DNA from: Prostheceraeus crozeri
Taxonomy: Eukaryota > Platyhelminthes > Polycladida > Euryleptidae
Reading direction: 5' to 3'
Assembly (NCBI GenBank): GCA_907163375.1
Contig: CAJQUW010003214.1
Span: 1 to 64,000 of the forward strand
Length of the DNA stretch: 64,000 nucleotides
Under the pieces are notes generated by a model. That model ran no database searches. It worked only from the letters and a program-made list of their open reading frames with translations, and was not told the DNA's origin. A program made the translations under genes and the position numbers. Position 1 is the stretch's first letter. Each line of letters begins with the position of its first letter. Below are positions 49,080 through 60,770 of the stretch, one piece after another.

Positions 49080-51150
49080 TAAAACAAACAGATTATTTAT
49101 CCTCGTGCATTGAATAATTTCTCCTTGAAGCGGTAAAGAAACCTAACGCTTTTCTGGAATAATCACACTGAAAGCTTCTTTAGCTACAATCATCACTCAG
49201 ATAAATTAAATGTCGCTGGACGTTTCCTATAGGAGTGCCATAGATTTTGGTTAATCGGGAAGAAGCGCTGCACAAGACATTTTAATGCATCAAAATTTCA
49301 AAACAAGTGAGTGGCTGACCGGCCGTGAGAAACACAGGAAACCGTTGGCCTTGTCTCCTTTTTTTCTCGAGATAATGTGGTCTCAGCTCCTTGAGTAAGG
49401 TGGTTCAGCGACATGAGCAATCACTTCTAATGTGCACATTCACGTGGCCTTAAATAATGTTAGGGATGTTATTAAAAATTCATTTAAATTCATGAAAATT
49501 AATGTTGTAACATAAAAGTGTTTTGTATAGAAATGGTATTCCAATGCCGAGTGAAGGCCTATCATCTGGGGGCACGCGACGCCACTGTCAGATAAGCTCT
49601 ACCAAATCTCGGTGTATCAGTGGGAAACTAGTGTACAACACCGTAGCAGTCAAGCTACCGATTGACAATGTCAAGGTCGCGCAACTGCTCGAGCAACAGT
49701 CACATAGTCTTGCGATCGTTTGTACGATTGACTCAACCATCGAACAATGCAATTGCTAGGTCGTGCAACTATCGCACGAACATGCGAGGGGTCGCACGAC
49801 TGATCACATGACTGATCGTACCACTGATTGTACAACAGTCTCCTTCGAGCATACGACTGTTGTGCGACTAGACTTTTCACTGCGACTATTTGTGCGACTG
49901 ACAGTGGATCGCTTCTGAGCGCACGGTCGCAAGGTCGCATTTGTCGCACGACTATTGTGATAGCCCCTTAAAGAGCAAACTGATAGCAATGATCACTGGC
50001 CCCAGACGAGGGATTGTCGGCAGACTCAACAGCACCTGTTGACAAACGATAGCATCATTCACACAGTCTTGTCAGATGCCGGCTGCCGCTGCTATGAACC
50101 TTGTCCGATAAATGGATCAAAAAGATTTCGCTGTCATTGAGAAGAAAAAGCCAAACCACAGAATTTCACGCACATTCGCCTCACACGCTGAATAATCAAA
50201 TTGATTGATCAATAAAGTTTTTAATCCCGGGATTAGTTAACCAGGATTCTGGGATTCGCTAACATCTGTGTTTAGGCAGTTAAGTTGTATGAAGATGAAG
50301 TAACAAGGATTAACAATGAAGATAAACGTATTTCATTGTTGCAAATTGCAATACCGTTATATTTGAAACTTCCTTTTTCATTATAATATTAGACTTAAAC
50401 TATCAAGAATACAACAGACACGATAGTCTTGTAATTACATATAAGTGTGCATTACTTATTCATGCATTTTATCATATACTAGAAATAATTTTAGCGTATG
50501 TTTGTGCAGTATGACAAAAATTTACTTTCATTGATATTGATCAACAAATAAAACTGTTCAGGCAGCCGAGAGAAAGAAAGAGCATTATGCATGACAAGCG
50601 TCTTAATATTTAATGAATTTTTAAAGCGATTATTACAGAATATCGATCTTTTACCAGGCGTCACAAAAGTCGCGGTATTTGCATTTCGATTTGAAAATCA
50701 CATACCACAGTTTCAACATTATGACTTGGAAAAGCACTGAAATAAGAGAAGCTATGAAATATTCTTCAAAAAAAAGATTCATCATGAAAGTAAGGATGCG
50801 ACACAATGTCTTTGATTTCACAGAAATATACTTCACAAGTCTAGTTGAAATGTGGTCAGTGACTCAAAAGGACAGATTAAGCCTGATTAATAACGAAATA
50901 AATACAAGGAGCAGCGTGTACATCTCGGGATCATTGTAGTCTGTGAAGATAATGCCGTGGTCCGGATCCGGACTGTGGTTCGGAGTTTGGGAACCTCTGC
51001 TCTATAGAATGTTTAGAGGAAGAAAACCGCTTTCTAATGGACCTCTTTTTATAGATTTTACTTCGGATAATTTATGATCGCCAGTGACGAACTAGAGTGG
51101 GCAACTTGATTCTTTATTAGCTTACTGGGCCTACACAGCAGTTAGCCTAT
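49080..51150. repeat. Non-coding stretch with a 'GTCGCACGAC'-rich dispersed repeat
   Basis: At 49535-49975 there are many copies of words such as GTCGCACGAC and CGACTG in both orientations. Its start ('GAAGGCCTAT..TCTGGG..CAC.CGACGCCAC') recurs at 60731-60764, marking a dispersed family. The remainder (49976-51150) shows nothing. Confidence 0.5.
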
Positions 51151-51152
51151 TA

Positions 51153-51160
51153 CTTAGCAT
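51153..51160. repeat. 8-bp target-site duplication CTTAGCAT, left
   Basis: Identical to 52195-52202, directly after the other end. Confidence 0.92.
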
Positions 51161-52194
51161 TAGTGATGAAAATTTTCCGGGAAATTTTCCGTGGAAAATT
51201 ATGGAAAAAATTGGAAAATTATGGAAAATTTTGGGAAATTTTGAAAGTTTTGATTTTTTGATGGGCCCTTATAATTTGAGCGCTTCCACTGCCGAGGCAG
51301 CTGCGTACCAATAAATTGGGTCTAAAACTCTTGATTTCATCATTATTTCGATTAAAGCGATCGCAAGGAATACGATTTCCGTCCGCAGATTTTTGAACAT
51401 TCCTTTGCCACCAGTGGCTTCTACTAAATGGTTAGCATTTTTAATTATCACAGAGACACCGTTTGGGATAACGTGAATCTTGCTTTACAATAGGGGTATA
51501 ATTTCATGCAATGTGAAAGATCTGGAGCAAAAATAGCGTACTTCATTTTGGAGTTTACTAGTTGCTAGCTTGAAAGTTAAGCTTTACTATGCAGCGTTGA
51601 TCATAGTGACGAAAATTATATGTGTTGATGAACATGTGATGAAGTACGAGTATAGCACAGTCCACGCAGCATTCACGAGCGACCATATTGGAAGATATAA
51701 AGACTGTGAACTCGTGTGATATTTGGAAACTAAAGATCTCTGTGATGAGTAAAAGAATATCTATGATAGCTTCAAACTTCTGGCGCATTGTCCGATATCT
51801 TCGTTGAGCTGCAGGATACACATCCTCCATTTCAGATGGTTAAGATAGTTCCAAATCGATTTCAGATCTACCCAAATGAATTTCAGATATGATCCAGATG
51901 AATTGGAGATCTCCAGTTGAATTAAAGATCTTTTCAAAGTTGACCTTGGGACATGCATTCGGAATGATGTCGGAAATTCATTTGGAAAGATCTGAAATAG
52001 ACATGGAGAAGGTACAGATGGTAGCCTACCAAAAGTTAACATAGAGGGATGATAGAGAAGTTTTCGGACTTTGAATATTACATAGTCTTTTCAAACGACT
52101 ATAATAAGTTTCCAAAACAAAGAAAAAACGTCAATCACCGAAAAATAATTTTCCAGAAAATTTTCCATTGGAGAATTTTCCATTTGCATCACTA
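51161..52194. mobile_element. Non-autonomous hAT element, 1,034 bp
   Basis: Ends are TAGTGATG[A/C]AAAT... in inverted orientation, and both ends carry clusters of GGAAAATT-type subterminal motifs. The 8-bp duplication CTTAGCAT on each side is perfect and of hAT length. No transposase-like frame exists inside, so it must depend on another element. Confidence 0.9.
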
Positions 52195-52202
52195 CTTAGC
52201 AT
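52195..52202. repeat. 8-bp target-site duplication CTTAGCAT, right
   Basis: Second copy of the hAT target duplication. Confidence 0.92.
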
Positions 52203-52770
52203 TCACAACGCATTTGCTACTGATTGCACATCATTTTCTGGCTATCGTAGAATTGCTTTTCCACTAATGACATGAAAGCTAGGCTTTCTCTTCTCACCAC
52301 ATTAGGCTCAGCAGTAAAGCATCAATCCACATTTTTCCTGCAAACTCTGTAGACTAAGAATAAGCATTTATATCGGTATTTAGCAGAGCATCTGAAATAA
52401 TCCAAATCTGTGAGACATGCATGCTTTTTATAACGTCCATCAACCTTGAGATGAAAAATAAAGAACGTATTTGAACAGGATAAGAAACCTACTCTTACTT
52501 CGGTTTTCTCACATATGGGTTCTCCCTCCGAAAATATGAAAGTAGAAAAGCCAAAATCTCCAAATTGCTGACTTCATAGAATTTCATATTATATGCATAG
52601 ACAGTAGAGTTGATGGCCACTCATATCCTGCAGCAAGTAGTTTTACAGACATCATTCCTTGTTCCTGTCTCAAATCGGACGGACAGAAACGAAGACACGA
52701 AAGTAAACAAGGTCGAGTAAATACATAAATTTGGAAATTCATACAATTTTCACAAATCTCACCTTGTTTG
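52203..52770. other. Non-coding stretch
   Basis: No gene or repeat recognised. Confidence 0.5.
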
Positions 52771-52771
52771 A

Positions 52772-53100
52772 ATTGCTGTGGAGGAGTGGCATCGATAGCT
52801 ATGGTAATGAAACTGATAGTGTGGATGTAGACTGGTGTGCTGAGCTTAAGTTTGGCTTTTTTGGGCAATCGGTGCAGCAGCGCAGAATATTTTGGCTTTT
52901 TTGGATTTGAGTTTCGAAATGTGGACCGATTTTGTGGATTTGAATTGCTGTGGAGGAGTTGCATCGATAGCTATGGTAATGAAAGTGATAGTGTGGATGC
53001 AGACTATGGTGTGCTGAGCTTAAGTTTGGCTTTTTTGGGTAATCGGCTGATTTCTGTGGCTTTTTTGGCTCTTTTGTGATTTTGGCTTTTTTGGATCATT
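52772..53100. repeat. Tandem duplication, about 160-bp period
   Basis: The segment 'GAATTGCTGTGGAGGAGT ... GATAGCTATGGTAATGAAA ... GAGCTTAAGTTTGGC' at about 52775-52870 recurs at 52937-53045. Between and after are short repeats of TTTTGGCTTTTTTGG. Confidence 0.8.
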
Positions 53101-53639
53101 TTTGGCTCTTTTGGAAATGATCATTAACCCAGCAAATAACTCTCCAAAATGTTTGTTACTGAAAGTGGATCGAGGGAAGTTCATGAAGTTTAGAAGCGAG
53201 AAGATCAGCGGACAAACCTGTAAAAGCAATTGCAGCTGCAAAGATGATAGATGATAGATGAAGATGGTTGATGGTATTGTAGTAATGATAATTGATAAAA
53301 CCGAATATAAGTGATTTCTTGACGACGCCATCCACTGAATTCTGTTGGCATAATTCTCATGGAACACCGGCTTGCCATGGAAGCAATATTTCCTATGGGA
53401 TGGGAATAATAATATGCACTCGTACATGTGCATATCGAATGAATCTTGACACCCCATATCATATGGACTATAGATTGAACTAGGTGATAGCTTTCTAGTA
53501 GTCCATGTACTCAATGAATTCAGGCTGAGGCTGATAAAGGAAGATTAAGGTAGACTGCTATAGGAGTAGAAGCTCATCATCAGAATTTCATGAGACGGAG
53601 CTTATACATTGTTTCAATGGTGAATATAGTTGAATTTCG

Positions 53640-54366
53640 CATTCAAACGTCTATAAATTTTCCTTCCCCTTAACCCCTGGAGGGTGTCCTGAAATGCCAT
53701 CTGGTCGGGATGCTCGATGAAAGGGGAAGTCCCTCCTGCTGCCTCACCGCGACAAAGGGGTGAACACCACATGGTGGCCAAAGCAGGCACTGGGACCGAG
53801 TCACGGCGGGATGACCGTACGCACAAGTGCCACCGGCTTCGGGCGTATGAGCGTGTGGGTAGGGCAGTTTTCTATAGGAGGAACAAAACTGTCCTTGGTG
53901 GACCTTCGGGAAAATTCCACCTAAAATTAGGGGATAGGTCTCAGCAATGCCAACGGTCAATGTTATTTGGGCGGATGAGCGTCATGAGTCTAAGAATATC
54001 CTATTGGCTACAAGCTGGCTGCAGTCATTTTACATCGCGACTGGTAAGGAAAGTTGACGTCGGACGAGTTTTCGGTTGTTGAAATGGCAAATGCATACGG
54101 TCAATGGTGTCCTCAATAAGGAAGTAAGGAATTCTCTTCTCCAAAAATTGAGGCGGCAGAGGAATCAAAGCACTAGACGCGTTCCATTCCACCTTACAAG
54201 GTTAGCCAAAGAAGGATCGTCATTGCATCATAATATCAAGAATAACCCTGACTGACACGGATAGATGGAATTCGTTAGTCCTAACAGACAATCCATCTAG
54301 GAGACGGTTACTCCAAAATCACAACCCCGCCGTGCCAAGCGTGGCGAGTAAGGCAACCCCCTTCAT
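53640..54366 (+). repeat. 5' region of the RTE-like element
   Basis: GC-richer than its surroundings, with an ordered, gene-free leader ending 'CGTGCCAAGCGTGGCGAGTA' before the ATG at 54367. By position I take it as the 5' UTR of the RTE-like element. Confidence 0.5.
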
Positions 54367-55560
54367 ATGATGAATTTAAGCACAACGAATAGGCCCTCAG
54401 TACCCAGCAGTTCTGGAGTCACCCTTCAAAGCAGCAACAGGAATGATGAGAGAACAGAGGGTGCTAAGAATCAATGGATTAAAAGATGCTGCAAAGGAAA
54501 TAAGACGACAAATATCTCTGTTGCGACATACAATTGTCGATCGTTAATAGACCAACCAAGTAGAGATTTTCGACTACACGAACTTGAAAGAGCCCTAGAA
54601 TCTGTGAATGTAGATATTCTAGGCCTATGCGAAACCAGGAGAAATGGAGAAGAAATGATGCAGACCGAAGGAGGTAATGTTTTATGCTGGAGTGGATCAA
54701 GAGGCGCGAGAGGTACGGGATTCTGGGTGAGCAGGAGGTGGAAAGACAATATCGTAGATTACTATTCGAAGTCTGATAGGATATCAGTTCTGATCCTAAG
54801 AATAAACAGAAGAACAGCTTTAAAGTTAATTCAAGTTTATGCACCTACTTCCGACAGCGAGGGAGCTTCTACGACGACATTCAGGCAGTAATCGACGATG
54901 ATAGATGTGGCAAGCCGATCGTAATGGGCGATTTCAATGCGAAAATTGGAGAAAAGCAGGACAACGAACAATGCATCGGGAACTACGGTTATGGCAGAAG
55001 AAAAATGCGAGGTGCAAGACTGATAGAATTTTCTGCTGCGAATAACTTGAAGATAACCAACTGCCTCTTGAAAAAAGTCCAAATAGAAAATGGACTTGGG
55101 AATCACCCAATGGAACAACCAAAAATTAAATTGACTTCATCCTCTGTAGAGATCCCGATCTTGTGTACGTGTTGGATGTTGGAATTATTAACCGATTCGA
55201 CTTTGACTCTGACCATCGTCTTTTAAGAGCAAAAATGAAAATAAATGAGAAACGAGAAAGAGCAAAAAAGATGAGGAAACTCTCTACTCCAGGTAACTTC
55301 ATACTGGACAGGAGAAGAGAATTTCAATAGAAACTCTCTAATAGATTTGAGAGTCTACACATTGAAGATACAGATGACCTAAATGTTGAATATTCGACGT
55401 TCACCTGCGCTATAAAAGAAACAACAAAGTCATTGAAAATTGAGAAAATGTCAAAAACAAAAAAGTTAACAGACAGCACAGTCAATCTGATTAATAAACG
55501 AGAGGAACTGCGGAAGAGAAGAAGAGAAAGTAACGAAGCAGAGGCCGAAATAGATGTTCG
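54367..55560 (+). pseudogene. RTE-like non-LTR element, endonuclease domain only
   Basis: The frame reads ISVATYNCRSL, DILGLCETRRNGEE, GTGFWVSRRWKDN and LKLIQVYAPTSDSE. After a frameshift near 54880 it continues IVMGDFNAKIGEKQ. A further shift leads to the final block with DFDSDHRLLRAKM near 55190. These are APE endonuclease motifs of the RTE clade (GDFNAKIG and S-DH). The frame then fades into AAATAGATGTTCG at 55560 without a reverse transcriptase. So, as with the 17.4-kb copy, the 3' half is missing. Confidence 0.8.
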
Positions 55561-55689
55561 CATCCCTATTCTAATTCACATACTCTAATTCAATTTCGGA
55601 ACAAGCCGTTCCGATCGCAACACACCAATAAGTGTACCGAATCATTAAGTATGATCTCAATTCGCCTATCAATCGGAACGCGGTTCCTA

Positions 55690-55800
55690 TTTACATGTTC
55701 CTATCCATGTTCGCATCCATTGGCAATTCGGAACATGTTCATATCCATGTTTGCATTCGCAATTCGGAACATGTTCCTATCCATGTTCGTATCCACTATC
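55690..55800. repeat. Short tandem repeat with GGAACATGTTCC palindrome
   Basis: Three units of about 37-41 bp: 'TTCGGAACATGTTCxTATCCATGTT[C/T]GxAT'. Each contains GGAACATGTTC[C/A], a 12-bp palindrome in the third unit. Confidence 0.8.
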
Positions 55801-55830
55801 AGTGCGTCCGCAATACTAACTACTATTGAT

Positions 55831-58600
55831 TAAATGATTTGCAACACATGAATCACATCATCCGATGGCATTCTGGAAAAAAGTATTTTGAACACGAGAT
55901 TATCAATTTTTAGTTCTGACAAGAATTGCATCCATTTTCATTGCAAAAATCGGTTGAATTGTCCCTAGCGGAATGCTGAAATTATGTTGGCAATCATTAT
56001 CAGCGATGTCTTCTATACTCGTACCTTTACAGTTACGCCCCGAATTTCTGTAGGATTTGAATTGCAGGATTGTACATGTAGCTTAAGGCGACGGATTGAT
56101 TAACGACTCTGAATAAAGATATTCAATCGGAAAAACGTTGCATGCGACGTTTTTCCTAATGACCATCATTGTAGGATACAAGCTCATTTTTGGACTAAAG
56201 CTGATTAAAAGCTTTCTTCCTACCCAGGGAAGTGTTAATTATCAGGCTCAGTTGTTATTCTGAGGTCTGAAACCTTATAGCTCATCGAATGTTCAATTAT
56301 AACAATTATCTAAAAAACAACTCACTTCTTAAATTATTTCTTTGAAAACATATGCGCATGGAAGCATGCACATCTGAATGTGATATACTCATGAAAAGGC
56401 AACGGCAATCCTTGAAATTAAACGGGAAAACAATTAAAAACAGCTACAATTGCTAACATAATTTCAATATTGTATCTCAAAGGCTACTATCGAAACGATC
56501 AAAATGTTAAGTAAAAGTTCAGACCTGAAATACAGGTTATCGATGTCATATCTCAATTTGATATTTTCATGACGATGTGTCTAAATTTCACAACTTCAGA
56601 GTTGCCAAAATTATTTTTGAATCGAAGATGTCAATTTTAGCGACGAATTTTCTTAAATACACGCAGCTGCGTGTGTTTACAAATGGAAGTCAATGGAATT
56701 GAATTGAATTTTCCAAATTAGGAGATAAAACAGTTACTCTAGTGAAAGTTCTCATTGCTCTTGTCATGCAAACATTTTGCTGTGTAATTTCTACCATTAA
56801 GAAATAAATTCTTAACTAAGATTATCCATGTTAATGGGAATGACTACCCCTGAAAAGTATGAGTCTATGGAGGTATGTGCACTGACATGTTGATTGTGTG
56901 ATAATTTTTGCATAAATCAGTGCCTACGAATGCATGAAGATATTACGTCCTCAAAGACCGTGTCTGAATTAAATAAAGGATATAATGGACATGGATTAAC
57001 ATTGATTAAATTCAATTAAGCTCTGAGATCGACACACTTCTGTTAATGATCAATGATCAAATTTCTAGTGCCCACAGAACTGCAATCCAGAGGTAGGATG
57101 CACCAGTATCAGTACCTATAGTTATAAATCCATGGTTATTGAGTAAGTGATTGAACCAAAGGAGCTTCATTACATCAGTCGAACCTTTCTAAACTTCATT
57201 GCATCCCCAATTAAACCCTGTTAGTACTAGTCCGATGTTGTTCTCATGTAGGGCCTATGCAATACCTGCATCTCCTTAGGAGATTCTTTCTATATGTTGG
57301 ATGATATCCACTGTTAGCAAGAACCTTAAAGAAAGAGAAAGCTCGATTATCAAGTGTCAATATATCGTCATGAATACATGACTTAAATGAAGGTAGCACA
57401 GATGGAACCAGCCACCAACCCGGTCCAGGATGAAACAAAATTAGAACAGTCGGCCGATTGGTAAGACGCCAGCCACCGATCCAAGGCTGCCATAGCGAGA
57501 ATGTGGCCTTCGTGAAAAGTACGCAAAATTTATGAATCTTCAAGAATGTGACTGGCGTATAGTGGTAATTGCAAAGTAGGTATAGGGCGTTGAGGCAGAT
57601 GCACATCGGGAAATAAGATAAATGAAATATCAACCAGCCTAAATTATGAATAGCACCACCATTTCTCTTAACACGTACGCTGACCTACTGCTTCATGAGA
57701 CGTTTGTAAATGCACAGTATCATAATTCATATACCTATACATTATAGTATGCATTTATACTTATATATGAATATTATCATGTCACATTCACATGTAAAAC
57801 GGTTCCATTTAAGTAATATCATGGAAGTCTTCTTGACTATTTCAAGCATCCATGTCCAGATGACTCCTGATAGCCGTCATAGGAGTCAATGAAAAATCTT
57901 CAAATTTCGCACGAGATGTTTTTGCATCCAGAGGAAAAACAGGACTGATGACACAGAAAAGTGTGGAGATTAATGCACCCTATTCAGGAGATAATTTAAC
58001 CAGTAAATCCTGCTTGACTTCTTTTTTATCTTCCCTATTTTTTAACTGCTGAATGTTTCCAAATTATATAAATATGAACAGCATTTAACCAGTATCGCAG
58101 CGTAGCATGTAGTGCTATCTCGCCAAGTTGCGATGAAACTTCGAAAGTGCTTAGCAAAATTCCAATCTGGAGATAGCGGAATCCCGAAATTTGAGATTTC
58201 AGCAATATAGTAAGTAAGCCCTCTGATGACTCAAACGCACTTGGTGCTGAGAAAGTGACAAGTCTCATGGACCATTTCAAGCCGCTTCTTCTCAAGCTTG
58301 GCGCACTTGTAGCCAATATCTTTGATGAGTGGGGAACTTTCAAGGAGTATTACGCTAGTACAGCTCAAGTTGAAGATATGAAGCTGTGGCCATGACTCTT
58401 TCAATTTTAGAGAGAATTCCCCTATGTAAGCAACTCTGGTGGAGGTCCTCTGACTGCTTCTTGTCAACAATGCCAAAACTGAGCGTGAATTCAACGCATT
58501 GTGAATTAGGACTTCAGAATCTTGCTAGCATTACTTATAGTTACGTTTCATTTATGCATTTCTTCAGGAAATCGAATTTGATTTGACATAAAAAAAGAAG
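55831..58600. other. Long non-coding stretch
   Basis: I see no convincing gene, RNA gene or named repeat. Open frames present (for example 57244-57633) lack domain features. Confidence 0.5.
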
Positions 58601-58621
58601 TATTTAATGTAATACACATAC

Positions 58622-59263
58622 CTCTCATTGGTGAAATTGAAAATGTAAACGGTTGGTATATGTCGACCTCATTCTCCACAAATGCAGCTTGATGTTCTTT
58701 TGCTTGGCCACATGATGTTGTCGGAGATTTTAGAATAATCACACGGACAAGCGATGTGACATGACTGTCAATCCCGTCGATGGTGTCCAGGTCATGCATC
58801 AGAAGGTCAGGAAAAAGAGATGACGGATCCAGTAAATGCATAACTTTGGTGATAAAGGTTTGAGGTGAGTAGACTTTGCTCCGCAGGCAGCTTTCTGAAT
58901 GGCGGCAAATTCTAACAACGCCCATTGAAGGGATTGTTAAGGGTTCATTATTCCTTGATCGCAACAGCGAGGACTGCCTCGGAAATGGCTGATTGGTGGT
59001 CAAGGTAGCAGCGCATGTCCTGCATTTCATTTTGGTCATCAAAGTCTTTGATACCCATCCGGATATGTAGACGACGACGTCATCTACATACCGTGAGAGG
59101 TAACTCGTTTCAGGGAGTTCTTCCTCCTCCGAGTCGTTCGAATCGTCGCCTGCATCCTGTGGCACAACATTTCCATTCATACTTGGTGATACACCACAAC
59201 GAAACAGAAGTCTACGATACGTTGCGGCAAAACATACCGCAGATGGGTTTGTATTCCAGCCAC
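58622..59263 (-). CDS. P-element/THAP9-type transposase, one internal exon
   Basis: The exon starts after TTATCAATTTAG (acceptor at 59264-59265) with GGWNTNPSAVCFAATYRRLL and ends at a consensus donor GAGAG|GTATGTG (58622/58621). It contains YISGWVSKTLMTKMKCRTCA, LLRSRNNEPLTIPSMGVVRI and CRHSESCLRS. The blocks GGxNxNP...YRRLL, Y-(I/V)-(A/S)-G-(F/W)-V...C-x2-C and 'L..P...V..IC...E' are those of the C-terminal half of P-element and THAP9 transposases. It is 642 bp with no stop. Flanking exons were not found, so it is a domesticated gene with long introns or a relic. The acidic SNDSEEEELPE insert is unusual. Confidence 0.75.
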
Positions 59264-60700
59264 CTAAATTGATAAGTAAGTGTGGAATGCAGTGATGATC
59301 ATCAAATGCAATGAATGAAACGCAATTGAAATCACGTCGTATCACAGCATAGCAGGCATACAAAAAAGTAGGGAGGAAAAAAGAAGGGACATTCTTCAAA
59401 AAGTAGGTGAAAAGTTATATATGATGTACGTTACAGAACATATGTATGATATATACAGTGGCGTCATTTCCGTGCCTGCGAGGCCTTCGCCGCATACCCA
59501 AAAATAATTATTTACGTTCATAAAACTTAAGTGCAAATAGTTTTGATTTTTTGTGTTTGAGAGTATCTTTGCGTTTACACCTTTACACACACTTTACAGT
59601 TTCAAGTCACTACTCTCAAATACGTTCCGAGCGCCAGCGCTCAGCTGTGAACTGCAGGGATCTTCAAGCAATCACACAATGCGCTGGGGATGTGTTCACA
59701 GGAAATCACAGAGATTTGTGTGTTTGTGTGATATGTGGGGCGTGTGCGCTTAGCTCGATCGTCTTCTCCCGATAGAAACGAAGAAGCAATTACATTGCAA
59801 CAATGAAAGAAAAGATCTATTTATAAATTCTTAGATTCAGATAGAGAGAGAGACGCAAATTTTCCCTATTCGTGGCTTCGCCAAATTTTGGAGAAGATGA
59901 TGACGCGTTGAATCGTCGTGTCTGCGTTCACCAATGGCTGAATGTCAGATCGGAAGATTTGAAGCCCCAGAAAGGAGATAGCCATGAAGTGATTCAGTCA
60001 GAGATAATGATTCAAGGCATATTCTGATATTATGTTTATGGCGATAATTTCAACAGTGGTTATTTTCTACAACGGCCAGTCGTCCAAGGGATTATGCAGA
60101 AAACTCTAACCATCGTACATGAAGTTCATGGCATTGAAATAAAAGCTAAACCACTCTCAAGGGATAGAGTATCAGGAGGAGCACAAAAACAATTTAGCAG
60201 CCCTAAATTTGAAACATGTAAGTGATTGACAGGCTATAATAAACACAACAGAGTCTTGCTACAGGTTTGCGCTGGCGAGAGCTTCCACGAGAGTGAATGT
60301 TCTCTATAGTAATCTCACCAAGGTGATCAAGCGTCATGTGAGAAATCAACATCACATTTTCATTGTCATTTGACGTTTAAAATCTTGGGAAAACAAGAGT
60401 CGCGTTGACGAACAGACAGGTTAGGATTGCATGCTTATGAGGCTGTTCAGAAAAAGAGGCTGTCACATAGGACTCATAGTGAATCACAGTTCACATGCAG
60501 AATAGTCAACATTGGGTAGTCTAAGGACTTCAGTGTACCTTTCCTTTAAATATCAGCATCTATTTCTCACATCATTTCATTTCATTCTGTAGTCATGGAT
60601 GCCGGCATGATTTGAATGTTCATGTACTTGTACAGGTGTTTGAAAATTTACTGAAATTAAGATAGTCTCAAATTAATTATTTTATGCAGTTCGTGCTGTC
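59264..60700. other. Non-coding stretch upstream of the transposase exon
   Basis: No further THAP9-type exon, promoter or repeat recognised. Confidence 0.45.
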
Positions 60701-60702
60701 TG

Positions 60703-60770
60703 CTACAGGAATATAGGAATCCACTTTGGAGCGAAGGCCTATGGTCTGGGAGCACTCGACGCCACCGGAT
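60703..60770. repeat. Second copy of the 49.5-kb dispersed repeat (start only)
   Basis: 'GGCCTATGGTCTGGGAGCAC' and 'TCGACGCCAC' match 49555-49582 with few differences, then diverge. Confidence 0.6.

Noticed and set aside
53717-54082. Basic 121-codon frame upstream of the RTE-like endonuclease
   Set aside because: It looks like the leader of the retroelement; no nucleic-acid-binding motif is visible.
57244-57633. 129-codon minus-strand frame
   Set aside because: No domain, biased aromatic content and no splice or promoter context.
58035-58494. Downstream exon of the P-element-like transposase
   Set aside because: Frames here lack a clear acceptor and only loosely resemble the family's C-terminus.
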